A stretch of 20,156 nucleotides of DNA. Origin: Gammaproteobacteria bacterium (lineage in GTDB: Bacteria > Pseudomonadota > Gammaproteobacteria > SZUA-229). The DNA lies in NCBI GenBank assembly GCA_029880105.1, contig JAOUPA010000016.1, forward strand, positions 1 through 20,156, in the 5' to 3' direction. The notes under the pieces are model-generated. The model made no database searches. It saw only the letters and a list, made by a program, of their open reading frames with translations, and was not told the origin of the DNA. This document shows positions 6,926 through 15,808 of the stretch, piece after piece; positions within the stretch are counted from its first letter, which is position 1, and every line of letters starts with the position of its first letter. A program made the translations under genes and the position numbers.

Positions 6926-9175
6926 TCACAGTGAGAGTGTGTCCTTTAGTATTTTAGGTGTAACAAATATGAGTAGCTCTGCCTTTGAGTCACTTTCCAG
7001 GGTATGCCTGAACAGGAAACCAAGCAGAGGTAAGTCGCCCAGTAGAGGAATTTTATCTACTTCATTGCGGGTTACCTGTTCGTATATGCCGCCTAGTACG
7101 ATGGTGTCGCCATTATTAACAAGTACCTGTGTCTGTACCTCGCGGGTATCAATACTTGGGATGCCTACGAATACTTCTCCAACGGAGTCTTTATTCACTG
7201 TTAAATCCATAATAATCCTGTCATCAGGTGTAATTTGTGGTGTTACCTGAATTTTTAGCACAGCCTTTTTAAATTCTACTGTTGTAGCACCACTTGAAGA
7301 AGCCGTCAGATAGGGAATTTCAACACCCTGCTCAATAAAGGCTTCATGCCTGTCAGCCGTTACAACACGGGGGCTAGAGATAACTTCACCCTTATTTTCA
7401 GTTTGCATGGCCGATATCTCAAGATCAACCAGCGAACCACCCTTTAATACTGAAAAAGCGATAGCACCGGCATTTGTGCCGACAACTGGTAGGTTGACGC
7501 CAAGGCGACCAGCTCCAAATGGATGGGTTACGGGGGTAGCGATACCTGTGCCAGCGATATTCGCGCTAGCCTGATCAATAACTGCGTTAGTGCCTGCTAT
7601 ATTGCCCTGGATAGTGGTTATGCCATCGACGCCATGAGACTGTATTTCACTGACGCCAAATCTTGCACCCAGTTCTTTTGAAAAATCATCTGAGGCTATG
7701 ACGATACGTGAGCCGATCAACACCTGACGAATGGGTACATCAAGTTTAGCAAGAATACGACGTATTTCACTGATGACTTCATCGGTGTCTTTGACGATCA
7801 GGGTATTAGTGCGTTCATCAATAATGACACTGCCGCGGGGTGATAAAAGACTACCACCGCCACTAGCGCCAGCGCCGCCTTCCGCACCTTCGCCGCCTTT
7901 ATCACCACCGGTGAATAGCGGTGCCAGTTCAGTGACTTTGGCAAAGTTAACGGTGAAGTAGACGCTACGGAGTGGCGCGAGCTCTGTGATTGCCTGTGAG
8001 GCCTCAAGATCAATTTTTTCCTGTGCTGCGATCTCCTCGCTAGGTGCGACCAGCATGACATTACCGGATTCACGTTTTGAGAGTCCTTTAGCTTTCAGGA
8101 TGATATCGAGTGCCTGATCCCAGGGAACATTTTTTAAACGTAGTGTCAGGTTGCCATCCACTGAGTCACTAACGACAACATTGAGTTCAGTGAAGTCGGC
8201 GATAAGTTGTAGTACAGCGCGTACAGGGATGTCCTGGAAGTTGAGTGACAGGCGTTCACCGGTGTAGCCAAACTTCGCCTTATTCTGTTCTTCCAGCTCT
8301 TCTTCCGATATAGGCTTTAGCTCTATAGTGAAGATGTTGTCTGCCTGGTATGCAACGTGCTCGAAATCTTTACTTGATGGTACAATTTCGATCCGCACGT
8401 CATCATCTTTTTTGAAGCTGCTGACTGACTTAACCGGGGTAGCAAAGTCGAGTACATCAAGTGACTGGGTCAGGCTTTCAGGAATATCAGATCCAAGAAA
8501 CTTAACAATAACTTTGCCAAACTCTTCGCTGATATCCATAGGAATACTGTTTTCAGTCAGCGTCACAATAACTCGTCCTTCGCCTTTCTCACCGCGACGG
8601 AAATCGATATTGCTGACACCTCTAACTCCGGTGGAGAATTTTGATGTACCTGTATCTGAATATCTTGCGGCACTGCCTGTATCAGATGAGCTATCGAGTA
8701 TATTTGTATCATCATCTGTGTTCTCGGCAAAAACTGCACCAGTTGCTTCGTTATCAAGAGTAATTAGTACGTTATTGTCTTGTGTGGTTACCTGATAAGG
8801 GATAACTTCGGTCAGATTTAATATAACGCGGGTTCTATTTTTAGAGCTGATCGTGGTTATAGACTGAGCAATGCCTATGCCTATAGGTTGCTGTTTTTTA
8901 GGTAAGGCACTACCAGTGTCAGCAAAATCAAAAGCAATACGTGCTGGATTATCAATGGTAAAGCTCAGCGGTTTGACGGCTCTTTCGCTCATCTTTAGTG
9001 TGATTTGAACACGATTTCCAGGCAGTGAATTGTACTCAGCTGCTTCAATCATATTTTGACCGGCTAACGCTGAAGCACTAGCAAAGCATAGTAACATTGC
9101 TATAAGTGATAGCAGCTTCTTTGCCCCAAAAAAAGCATTTCCAATATTGAGATTTTTGGTTGTTGTTATTTTCAT
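6926..9175 (-). CDS. pilQ: Type IV pilus secretin PilQ
   Basis: PilQ forms the outer-membrane ring through which the type IV pilus passes. The 749-residue protein has a signal peptide ending near SASALAG. AMIN-type peptidoglycan-binding regions follow (about 45-145 and 185-285, with PLSFTIDNPARIAFDFADT and RVIVTLTENSIPMDI). Then come an STN domain (about 305-380, LSLNFQDIPVRAVLQLIADFT), a secretin N domain (about 400-485) and the C-terminal secretin domain (about 490-740, with VEIPYLT, VTPQITPDDRI, VLGGIYE and PLLGDLPLLGFLF). A Gly-rich loop (about 423-442) interrupts the N domain. The ATG at 9175 is preceded by GGAG six bases away and is preferred over an in-frame GTG at 9187. It follows pilP by 15 bases. 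Confidence 0.97.
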   Translation of the reverse strand: MKITTTKNLNIGNAFFGAKKLLSLIAMLLCFASASALAGQNMIEAAEYNSLPGNRVQITLKMSERAVKPLSFTIDNPARIAFDFADTGSALPKKQQPIGIGIAQSITTISSKNRTRVILNLTEVIPYQVTTQDNNVLITLDNEATGAVFAENTDDDTNILDSSSDTGSAARYSDTGTSKFSTGVRGVSNIDFRRGEKGEGRVIVTLTENSIPMDISEEFGKVIVKFLGSDIPESLTQSLDVLDFATPVKSVSSFKKDDDVRIEIVPSSKDFEHVAYQADNIFTIELKPISEEELEEQNKAKFGYTGERLSLNFQDIPVRAVLQLIADFTELNVVVSDSVDGNLTLRLKNVPWDQALDIILKAKGLSKRESGNVMLVAPSEEIAAQEKIDLEASQAITELAPLRSVYFTVNFAKVTELAPLFTGGDKGGEGAEGGAGASGGGSLLSPRGSVIIDERTNTLIVKDTDEVISEIRRILAKLDVPIRQVLIGSRIVIASDDFSKELGARFGVSEIQSHGVDGITTIQGNIAGTNAVIDQASANIAGTGIATPVTHPFGAGRLGVNLPVVGTNAGAIAFSVLKGGSLVDLEISAMQTENKGEVISSPRVVTADRHEAFIEQGVEIPYLTASSSGATTVEFKKAVLKIQVTPQITPDDRIIMDLTVNKDSVGEVFVGIPSIDTREVQTQVLVNNGDTIVLGGIYEQVTRNEVDKIPLLGDLPLLGFLFRHTLESDSKAELLIFVTPKILKDTLSL

Positions 9176-9190
9176 ATCTCGCTCCACGCG

Positions 9191-9727
9191 TTACTCGTTT
9201 GCAATAGCTATTGATGCATCACGCTCGATATAGCCACCGACGCCATCTGGTACGATTTCAACCAGATAAATTTTTGTTTCTGTTATTTGGGTAATACGAC
9301 CTTCATTTTGCCCGATGTAGTTGCCTAGTTGGACTTTGTGAACCACGTTTTGAGGGTCTTTGATCAGGCCCCAGGAGTTATCATTTTGCTCCATTGTTCC
9401 AACCATCGACAAAGTATCGAGAGGGAATACTTCGAGATACTGCTTGGGTCTTTCAGTATTTGGCAGCAACGAGTTTTTAGTCGCAGTTTGTTCTTCTGTA
9501 AGATCAATCTGTGCGACAAAAGGATCACGTAATTCAGCTGCAGTGTAAGTAAAGCTCTCATAGGGTTTGAATTGGGGTATGGGCGGCACACTGCCTACAC
9601 TTGATGATTTTGTTGTTGCTATAAAATCATTTAAGTCGCTGACATCTTTGCTGCAAGCCGTGGCTAATAAAACAACAGCAGGAAGAGCAAGAATGATTCG
9701 ATTAATTTTTATAGATTTCATCTTCAT
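9191..9727 (-). CDS. pilP: Type IV pilus assembly lipoprotein PilP
   Basis: PilP is the inner-membrane-anchored lipoprotein that links the PilN-PilO dimer to the PilQ secretin in the periplasm. The 178-residue protein has a lipoprotein signal peptide with lipobox LATAC (Cys25). Ser at +2 gives no clear sorting call. The PilP beta domain follows, with ELRDPFVAQ, a PLDTLSMVGTM segment, VHKVQLGNYIGQNEG, and GVGGYIERDASIAI near the end. The ATG at 9727 is supported by AAGGAAG just upstream. It lies nine bases after pilO and 15 before pilQ. Confidence 0.95.
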   Translation of the reverse strand: MKMKSIKINRIILALPAVVLLATACSKDVSDLNDFIATTKSSSVGSVPPIPQFKPYESFTYTAAELRDPFVAQIDLTEEQTATKNSLLPNTERPKQYLEVFPLDTLSMVGTMEQNDNSWGLIKDPQNVVHKVQLGNYIGQNEGRITQITETKIYLVEIVPDGVGGYIERDASIAIANE

Positions 9728-9736
9728 TGTTCTTCC

Positions 9737-10387
9737 TTATTTCTTTTTCTTTCCCGGGCCCTTTTCAGGCTTTTCTTCAATAGAGGTAGACTCATCAAGA
9801 TACTGGTAGGTAACAGCAGTAATATCCATAACTAGTTTAACGCCACCTTCCTTGCTGGCTGGTATGATGGATATATCCTGTAGCGTAACAATTCGAGGTA
9901 ATGCTGCTACGCCGCTAATAAATGCAGCAAATTCATGGTAGCGCCCGGTGACCTTTAATTTAATAGGATATTCCGCATAGAACTCTTTAGGTCTGAGTCC
10001 TTCTGGTTTGAAATAATCTATTTCCAGACCACTTGAAATGCCGGTCTGTGATATATCAGTGAGCAGGGTTTCAATTTCTGTGCTGTTAGGGAGTTGACGT
10101 AGCAGCGCACCAAAAGACGTGCGCATTTCATCAAGTTGTTGTTTGTAGGCATCAAGATTGACGGCTTTTTGGTGTTTTGTTACAAAGGTGCTTCTTAATG
10201 ATTGTTCTTCATTTTCCACTTTTTTTAGCGCATCCAGCTGTTTAGTGGTATCAACAAAGTAACCGCCGACAGCAACTGCAATACACGCAATAACAATGAG
10301 AACAATCTTGACAGGCATGGGCGCCATGCCAATTTTTTTGACGTCATTTATATCAATATTATTGAGATCAATTTCTGAAAGATTCAT
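9737..10387 (-). CDS. pilO: Type IV pilus inner-membrane protein PilO
   Basis: PilO is a bitopic inner-membrane protein that pairs with PilN to form the periplasmic part of the alignment complex. In its 216 residues I see a short cytoplasmic N-terminus, one membrane segment (about 26-44, VKIVLIVIACIAVAVGGYFV), a coiled-coil-like region (about 46-105) and a ferredoxin-like periplasmic domain with YPIKLKVTGRYHEFAAFISG and LPRIVTLQDISI. The C-terminus ends in a run of lysines. The start codon overlaps the pilN stop by one base (TAATG), indicating translational coupling. Confidence 0.95.
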   Translation of the reverse strand: MNLSEIDLNNIDINDVKKIGMAPMPVKIVLIVIACIAVAVGGYFVDTTKQLDALKKVENEEQSLRSTFVTKHQKAVNLDAYKQQLDEMRTSFGALLRQLPNSTEIETLLTDISQTGISSGLEIDYFKPEGLRPKEFYAEYPIKLKVTGRYHEFAAFISGVAALPRIVTLQDISIIPASKEGGVKLVMDITAVTYQYLDESTSIEEKPEKGPGKKKK

Positions 10388-10950
10388 TAGCTATCTCCCT
10401 CTTCTTCACCCTTGGGTGTAGATTGAGAGGTTGTGAGAACAAAACTGCTGCTTCTCAGGGTGCCTTTTAAGGTCTCAATCACAGTTAATTTTGGTGTTGA
10501 CATCCATTCTGAGGCATCAATATTTCTCATATAAGCGGATACGCGGCCATTTGATTCGGCGACACCATTGATGACCAGGTCTTTACCATTTTGATTGATG
10601 CTTGTGAGATAAATACCTTCGGGCACGGTTCTAACAAACTCGTCGAATAAATGGACAATTTGTGGGCGTTGCTGTTGTAAAGACTGAATCACTTCCATGC
10701 GAGATAGCAGTTCTTCTTTTTGATCTTCCAGGCCTTCAATTTCCTTGAGCGCGAGATCAAGCTGCGCTATTTCTTTTTTGAGGATGTCATTGCGATATTG
10801 CTGATGATTTATTTGGCCTGCAATATTTATGTGTACAAGCGCGATTATTGCTACTGTCATAAAGGCAAAAAGGCCCAGCATGCTAGCAAATTGACGGGTT
10901 TTTTCGGCACGCAGTTCTTCGCGCCAGGGTAATAGGTTAATTCTTGCCAT
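10387..10950 (-). CDS. pilN: Type IV pilus inner-membrane protein PilN
   Basis: PilN connects cytoplasmic PilM to periplasmic PilO. The 187-residue protein begins MARINLLPWREE, the conserved INLLPWR motif that in characterised systems sits in a groove of PilM. A single membrane segment follows (about 22-44), then a heptad-like charged stretch (about 50-95) and a small periplasmic domain with VPEGIYLTSINQNGKDLVINGVAESNGRVSAYMRN. Both ends overlap neighbours by one base (TAATG), typical of a tightly coupled pilMNO run. Confidence 0.95.
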   Translation of the reverse strand: MARINLLPWREELRAEKTRQFASMLGLFAFMTVAIIALVHINIAGQINHQQYRNDILKKEIAQLDLALKEIEGLEDQKEELLSRMEVIQSLQQQRPQIVHLFDEFVRTVPEGIYLTSINQNGKDLVINGVAESNGRVSAYMRNIDASEWMSTPKLTVIETLKGTLRSSSFVLTTSQSTPKGEEEGDS

Positions 10951-12017
10951 TAGTCAAAACTCCTCATGGCCAGGCCGCATGCAATCATTAATGAAGGTGC
11001 ATCATTGCTTAACATCTGAGGATTAACCTTGGATGATAACGACATATTGGCAAATGGATTGGCAATGATAGTCGGTGTATCCAGTTGGCTCTCGATTAAC
11101 TCATCTATACCTGGTATAGAGGCGCAGCCACCGGCAAGAGCGATTAAGCTAACGTGGCTGTGTTGTCCCGCGGTGTAGAAAAACTGTAGAAAACGTCCAA
11201 CTTGTTGGGCGATAGTACCTTTAAAGGGTTCCAGTACTTCTGGGATATAGTTGTCAGGTAGTCCACCTGTCTTTTTGAGGCGTCCAGCTTCTTCATAAGA
11301 CAGGCCATAACGGCGCATGATTTCTTCGGTAAGCTGCTTGCCACCAAAGCTCTGTTCGCGGGTATATATAAGATGGCCATCTTCAATAACATTAAGGCTG
11401 GTCATGGTTGCACCGATATCAACAATGGCAATAACCCGATTATCTTCGCCTTCCTCTATCTGTTGAGCGATCAAAGCAGAAGAATGCTCGATAGTGTAAG
11501 CCTCAACATCGACAATTTTAGGTTTGAGCCCTCCAAGTTCCAGCGCGGTAGTTCGCATCTCGATATTTTCACTGCGTGATGCGGCCAGTAGTACATCAAT
11601 AGTCTCTGGATTGTCTTCACTTGGTCCAATGACTTCAAAATCAAGGTTAATTTCTTCCAGTGGGTAGGGGATATACTGGTCTGCCTCCATCTGGATCTGG
11701 TTTTCGAGCTCGCTATCATTATCCTTAAGATTGACAGGCATGGTAATAACTTTGGTGATCACAGCAGAACCTGCAACCGCAACAGCGGCATTTTTTATCT
11801 TTGTGCCGCTTTTTTTAACTGCTTTTTGAATTGCTTCGCCAACTGCTTCGGGATCCTGAATATTTTTCTCCGAGACGGCATCATCTGGCAATGGCTCGAT
11901 AGCCATGCTTTCTACTTTATATTTCCCATCGTTTCTGGATAACTCAAGCAGCTTTACCGTAGTAGAGCTAATATCCAGTCCCAGTAAGATGGGTGGTTTT
12001 GATTTCAGTAGAGACAC
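10950..12017 (-). CDS. pilM: Type IV pilus actin-like ATPase PilM
   Basis: PilM is a cytoplasmic actin-like nucleotide-binding protein that recruits the PilN tail and signals between motor and pilus. The 355-residue protein shows the phosphate-1 motif GLDISSTTVKLLEL (about 13-26), the phosphate-2 region AIVDIGATMTSLNVIEDGHLIYTREQSFGG, and the adenosine motif ALAGGCASIPGI. The start is a GTG at 12017, preceded by GGGGA seven bases upstream; the nearby ATG is out of frame. It is the first gene of pilMNOPQ and is divergent from ponA. Confidence 0.96.
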   Translation of the reverse strand: MSLLKSKPPILLGLDISSTTVKLLELSRNDGKYKVESMAIEPLPDDAVSEKNIQDPEAVGEAIQKAVKKSGTKIKNAAVAVAGSAVITKVITMPVNLKDNDSELENQIQMEADQYIPYPLEEINLDFEVIGPSEDNPETIDVLLAASRSENIEMRTTALELGGLKPKIVDVEAYTIEHSSALIAQQIEEGEDNRVIAIVDIGATMTSLNVIEDGHLIYTREQSFGGKQLTEEIMRRYGLSYEEAGRLKKTGGLPDNYIPEVLEPFKGTIAQQVGRFLQFFYTAGQHSHVSLIALAGGCASIPGIDELIESQLDTPTIIANPFANMSLSSKVNPQMLSNDAPSLMIACGLAMRSFD

Positions 12018-12104
12018 GTCTCAATCCCCATATGTCATTTATTTTAGTTAGTTATAGAACATATATATAATTGTGCATTAAATATTAGACATAAGTATTG
12101 AAAA

Positions 12105-12133
12105 ATTCTAGTCAAAAATTGAATTAATCGCAA
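12105..12133 (-). promoter_or_regulatory. Candidate sigma-70 promoter of the pilM operon
   Basis: The minus strand has TTGCGA (12128-12133) and TAGAAT (12105-12110) with a 17-base spacer, four and five matches to consensus. The start site would be near 12098, giving an AT-rich leader of about 80 bases before the GTG of pilM. It lies in the 178-base divergent region shared with ponA. Confidence 0.55.
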
Positions 12134-12150
12134 AAGCATATCTAAAAGAT

Positions 12151-12156
12151 TATAAT
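12151..12156 (+). promoter_or_regulatory. Candidate -10 element for ponA
   Basis: A perfect TATAAT lies 39 bases before the ponA ATG on the plus strand. No convincing -35 hexamer is found at 16-18 bases, so the assignment rests on the -10 alone. AAGGGA at 12187-12192 is a good ribosome-binding site for the ATG at 12196. Confidence 0.4.
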
Positions 12157-12195
12157 TCACAGTCTTTTCACGCAGTTGATATCTCCAAGGGAATT

Positions 12196-14712
12196 ATGAG
12201 GCTAATTAAAACCTTTAAATACGGCCTGATCGTTTTGTTGACCATGTCAGCGTTATCTCTGCTGGCAGTATTAGGCTCATATCTTTATTTTGCTCCCCAA
12301 CTACCTTCTATCGAAGGTTTGAGCGATATCCGGCTACAGGTTCCCTTGCGTATATATAGCAGTGATGGCGCATTGTTGGGGGAATTTGGTGAGAAAAGAC
12401 GTACGCCAAAAACGCTCGAAGAGATACCTGAAATGATGCAGCAGGCGTTTCTGGCGGCAGAGGATAATCGATTTTATGAGCATAACGGCGTTGATTATCA
12501 GGGGATTTTGCGCGCAGCGCTCAATTTGCTCAAAACTGGTGAACGTGGTCAGGGTGGCAGTACTATTACTATGCAGCTGGCGAGAAACTTTTATCTCACT
12601 ACAGAAAAAACCTATGGTCGTAAGATTAATGAAATCTTTCTGGCATTTAAAATTGAGCGTGAGCTAAGTAAGCAGCAGATTCTTGAGCTCTATCTGAACA
12701 AGATTTACCTGGGTAAGCGAGCTTATGGCGTGGCGGCGGCTGCGCAAATTTATTATGGTAAGGAGTTAAATGAACTGACCACTGCGCAGATTGCGATGAT
12801 AGCTGGGTTGCCCAAGGCGCCATCTCGATACAACCCCATAATCAATCCTGAGCGCGCACTCACCCGACGTAATTATGTGCTATCTCGCATGCATGCCCTG
12901 GATTTTATTACTGATGAAGTTTTTGAGCAGGAAACACAGGCTGGAATTACGGCCAGCCCCCACCAGAGCCCTATTGAAGTGGAGGCGCCTTACGTGAATG
13001 AAATGGTTCGTGCGGAAATCGTCAAACAGTTCGGTGATGATGCCTATACAAGAGGCCTGAGTGTCTACACCACTATAAAGGATAGATTACAGCTGGCAGC
13101 GAATCAGAGCCTATGGGATGGACTGGTTGCTTATGATCAGCGTCATGGTTATCGAGGCGTAGTCCGACATATTGAGATTAGCAAAGATGAAAAAGGTGAA
13201 TTAGCTGATAAGGAAGTATTGGCAGAAGCGCTGAAGTTTGACAGTGACTTTGGACCTTTCCAGCCAGCACTGGTGTTGTCTATTCACAATGAAGATGATA
13301 AGCAACAAATTGAAGCAATAGTGCCGGAATCATCACTTAATAGTGGTGAGGCAATATTGGGTAATTACGCCAGAATATTACTAAAGAGCGGTGAAATATC
13401 GCTCTTGCCGTGGGATGGCATCAAATGGGCTAGGCCATTTATCACTTTCAACAGGGTGGGTGATGAACCTAAAAATATCGATGATGTTCTAAGTGCGGGT
13501 GATGTCATCTGGGTTACCAGACAGGCTGATGCAACATGGGCGCTGGCCCAGACACCAGATGTGCAGGGGGCTCTGGTGGCAATGGCGCCAAACGATGGTG
13601 CGATTGTGGCGCTGAAAGGGGGGCTGAGTTTTGAGCGCAGTAATTTTAATCGTGCCGCCCAGGCCAGGCGCCAGGCAGGTTCAGGATTTAAACCTGTAAT
13701 CTATTCAGCGGCTTTATCGAAGTCGTTCACCCCTGCGAGCCTGATCAATGATGCCCCCGTTGTGTTTGAAGATGAGGCACTGGAAGCATCCTGGCGCCCA
13801 GAAAATTATAGCGGCAAGTTTTTTGGTCCGACGCGTCTGCGTCAGGCGTTGTATACCTCACGAAATCTGGTTTCAATTCGCCTGCTGCGTGCTGTAGGGG
13901 TTGAATATGCTACTCGTTATGCACACAATTTTGGTTTTGATAAGAATGAACTGCCACACGATCTGTCGCTGGCCCTAGGTAGCTGCGAGGTCAGTCCGCT
14001 GCAGATGGCACGTGCTTACGCCACGCTTGCGAATGGTGGTTACCTGGTTCAGCCTTACCTGATTGATCGTATTGAAGATGCAGATGGCACTGTACTGTTT
14101 GAGGCGGATCCGGCAGTGGCCTGCGTGGCCTGTGAGTTGGAGAAGCACCGTGCCGAAAATCCCGTCGCACTCACCGAAGGTGCTGATGATGAGGTATTAG
14201 TTACCTTGCCAAAACAGGCCGAGCAGACACTTGAGCCACGCCTGGCCTACCAGATGAATTCGATATTGCAGGATGTCATATTAAGGGGTACCGGTCGTAA
14301 GGCATTATCATTGGGTCGTCAGGATCTGGCTGGCAAAACGGGCACCACCAATGATCAGAAGGATGCCTGGTTCAATGGTTATCACCCTGACCTGGTGGCA
14401 ACTACCTGGGTAGGGTTTGATCAACTCAAGCCGCTGGGTGCCAGCGAGACAGGTTCGATGGCTGCCCTGCCCATCTGGATTGATTTCATGAAAGAAGCAC
14501 TTCGGGGTGTGCCGGAAAAACGTCTGCCCAGGCCAGAAGGTCTGGTAACCATGAAAATCAATGCTGAGACGGGGGCTGCCGCAACTGATCTGGATAAGGA
14601 CACTATCTTCGAAATTTTCAGGAGCGAGAATGTGCCCAAAGTGGGCGATGCTGTTCCTTCGATGAGCAATGATGTAAAAACTGGCGCCCCAATTCCGGAG
14701 CAGTTGTTTTAG
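12196..14712 (+). CDS. mrcA: Class A penicillin-binding protein 1A (bifunctional peptidoglycan synthase)
   Basis: PBP1A (PonA/MrcA) polymerises lipid II into glycan strands and cross-links them in the periplasm. The 838-residue protein has one N-terminal membrane anchor (about 9-32). A GT51 glycosyltransferase domain follows (about 55-230), with catalytic Glu89 in AAEDNRFYEH and the GGSTITMQLARN motif. An OB-like insert follows (about 315-425). The transpeptidase domain (about 455-770) has Ser496 and Lys499 in SGFKP, SRN at 555-557 and KTGTT from 714. A CxxC pair (643, 646) inside the transpeptidase region resembles one in E. coli MrcA. Length is close to the 850 of E. coli. It is divergent from pilM, the usual gammaproteobacterial arrangement, and ends 21 bases from the convergent hemE with no clear terminator between them. 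Confidence 0.96.
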   Translation: MRLIKTFKYGLIVLLTMSALSLLAVLGSYLYFAPQLPSIEGLSDIRLQVPLRIYSSDGALLGEFGEKRRTPKTLEEIPEMMQQAFLAAEDNRFYEHNGVDYQGILRAALNLLKTGERGQGGSTITMQLARNFYLTTEKTYGRKINEIFLAFKIERELSKQQILELYLNKIYLGKRAYGVAAAAQIYYGKELNELTTAQIAMIAGLPKAPSRYNPIINPERALTRRNYVLSRMHALDFITDEVFEQETQAGITASPHQSPIEVEAPYVNEMVRAEIVKQFGDDAYTRGLSVYTTIKDRLQLAANQSLWDGLVAYDQRHGYRGVVRHIEISKDEKGELADKEVLAEALKFDSDFGPFQPALVLSIHNEDDKQQIEAIVPESSLNSGEAILGNYARILLKSGEISLLPWDGIKWARPFITFNRVGDEPKNIDDVLSAGDVIWVTRQADATWALAQTPDVQGALVAMAPNDGAIVALKGGLSFERSNFNRAAQARRQAGSGFKPVIYSAALSKSFTPASLINDAPVVFEDEALEASWRPENYSGKFFGPTRLRQALYTSRNLVSIRLLRAVGVEYATRYAHNFGFDKNELPHDLSLALGSCEVSPLQMARAYATLANGGYLVQPYLIDRIEDADGTVLFEADPAVACVACELEKHRAENPVALTEGADDEVLVTLPKQAEQTLEPRLAYQMNSILQDVILRGTGRKALSLGRQDLAGKTGTTNDQKDAWFNGYHPDLVATTWVGFDQLKPLGASETGSMAALPIWIDFMKEALRGVPEKRLPRPEGLVTMKINAETGAAATDLDKDTIFEIFRSENVPKVGDAVPSMSNDVKTGAPIPEQLF

Positions 14713-14733
14713 ATAGAGAGATTTACCGCTAAG

Positions 14734-15807
14734 CTAGATGTGGTATTGAGCGCTTTCTTCGTGTACAGCCCTGACCAGGGCCTCAACATTCTCCGGATTG
14801 ATACCGGGCGTGATACCGTGACCAAGATTGAATACATGGCCGGAACCTTTGCCGTAGGAAGCTAGAATTCGTGCTGCTTCAGCCTTAATAACCTCGGGTG
14901 AAGTTGCCATGACGGCAGGGTCCATATTTCCCTGCAAGGCGACCTTGTCGCCGACCAGATTACGTGCAATACCAATATCAATCGTCCAGTCCAGGCCGAG
15001 TGCATCGCAGCCCGTGGCAGCGATGTCTTTTAGCCAGAGGCCGCCACCTTTGGTGAACAGGGTGACTGGGATTTTCTTACCGTCTTTTTCGCGGATTAGC
15101 TGGTCAACAATTTTCTGCATGTAAGCCAGCGAGAATTCTTTATAGTGCGCATCACTGAGTGCGCCGCCCCAGCTATCAAAAATCATCACGGCCTGTGCGC
15201 CCGCTTCGATCTGGGCATTTAGATAAGTGGCAACTGAGTCAGCCAGTACAGAGAGTAACTGGTGTGCTGCTGCCTTATCTTCAAATAATAGTGCCTTAAT
15301 TTTTGAGAAAGTTTTGCTGCTGCCGCCCTCGACCATGTAAGTCGCCAGTGTCCACGGGCTGCCGGAAAAACCAATCAGCGGTACATCACCATTTAACTCC
15401 TTCCTGATCAGGCTAACGGCATCGATAACATAAGAGAGTTCGTCATGGGGGTCGGGGACGCCCAGCCTGGCAATGTCGGCTGCACTCTGGATCGGTGATT
15501 TAAATTTAGGGCCTTCACCCTCTTCGAAATACAGGCCCAGACCCATTGCATCAGGAATAGTCAGGATGTCGGAAAAAAGAATCGCAGCATCCAGGTCAAA
15601 ACGACGTAAGGGCTGGAGTGTGACTTCACAGGCCAGTTCCGGCGTGCTGCACAGGGTCATGAAATCACCGGCCTGTTCGCGTACCTTGCGATATTCGGGC
15701 AGGTATCGTCCTGCCTGGCGCATGATCCAGATAGGTGTGCGATCTACCGGCTGTTTGAGCAGTGCGCGTAGAAAACGGTCATTTTTTAGTGGGGTATTGC
15801 TGGACAT
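14734..15807 (-). CDS. hemE: Uroporphyrinogen decarboxylase
   Basis: HemE removes four carboxyl groups from uroporphyrinogen III to give coproporphyrinogen III in haem synthesis, in the cytoplasm without cofactor. The 357-residue protein, near the 354 of E. coli, shows the signature RTPIWIMRQAGRYLPEYR, the active-site Asp segment AILFSDILTIPDAMGL, FSGSPWTLATYMVEGGSSK, and NLGHGITPGINPENVEALV near the end. The ATG at 15807 is one base after the yqeY stop and has no good Shine-Dalgarno sequence, so it is probably translationally coupled. The longer reading frame upstream lies inside yqeY and is not conserved. Confidence 0.97.
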   Translation of the reverse strand: MSSNTPLKNDRFLRALLKQPVDRTPIWIMRQAGRYLPEYRKVREQAGDFMTLCSTPELACEVTLQPLRRFDLDAAILFSDILTIPDAMGLGLYFEEGEGPKFKSPIQSAADIARLGVPDPHDELSYVIDAVSLIRKELNGDVPLIGFSGSPWTLATYMVEGGSSKTFSKIKALLFEDKAAAHQLLSVLADSVATYLNAQIEAGAQAVMIFDSWGGALSDAHYKEFSLAYMQKIVDQLIREKDGKKIPVTLFTKGGGLWLKDIAATGCDALGLDWTIDIGIARNLVGDKVALQGNMDPAVMATSPEVIKAEAARILASYGKGSGHVFNLGHGITPGINPENVEALVRAVHEESAQYHI

Positions 15808-15808
15808 G

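Noticed and set aside
8328..8795. 155-codon plus-strand open reading frame inside pilQ
   Set aside because: Antisense to conserved AMIN and STN-coding sequence of pilQ, serine-rich shadow composition and no recognisable domain.
14713..14733. Bidirectional terminator between ponA and hemE
   Set aside because: The 21-base gap has no inverted repeat with a T-run on either strand.
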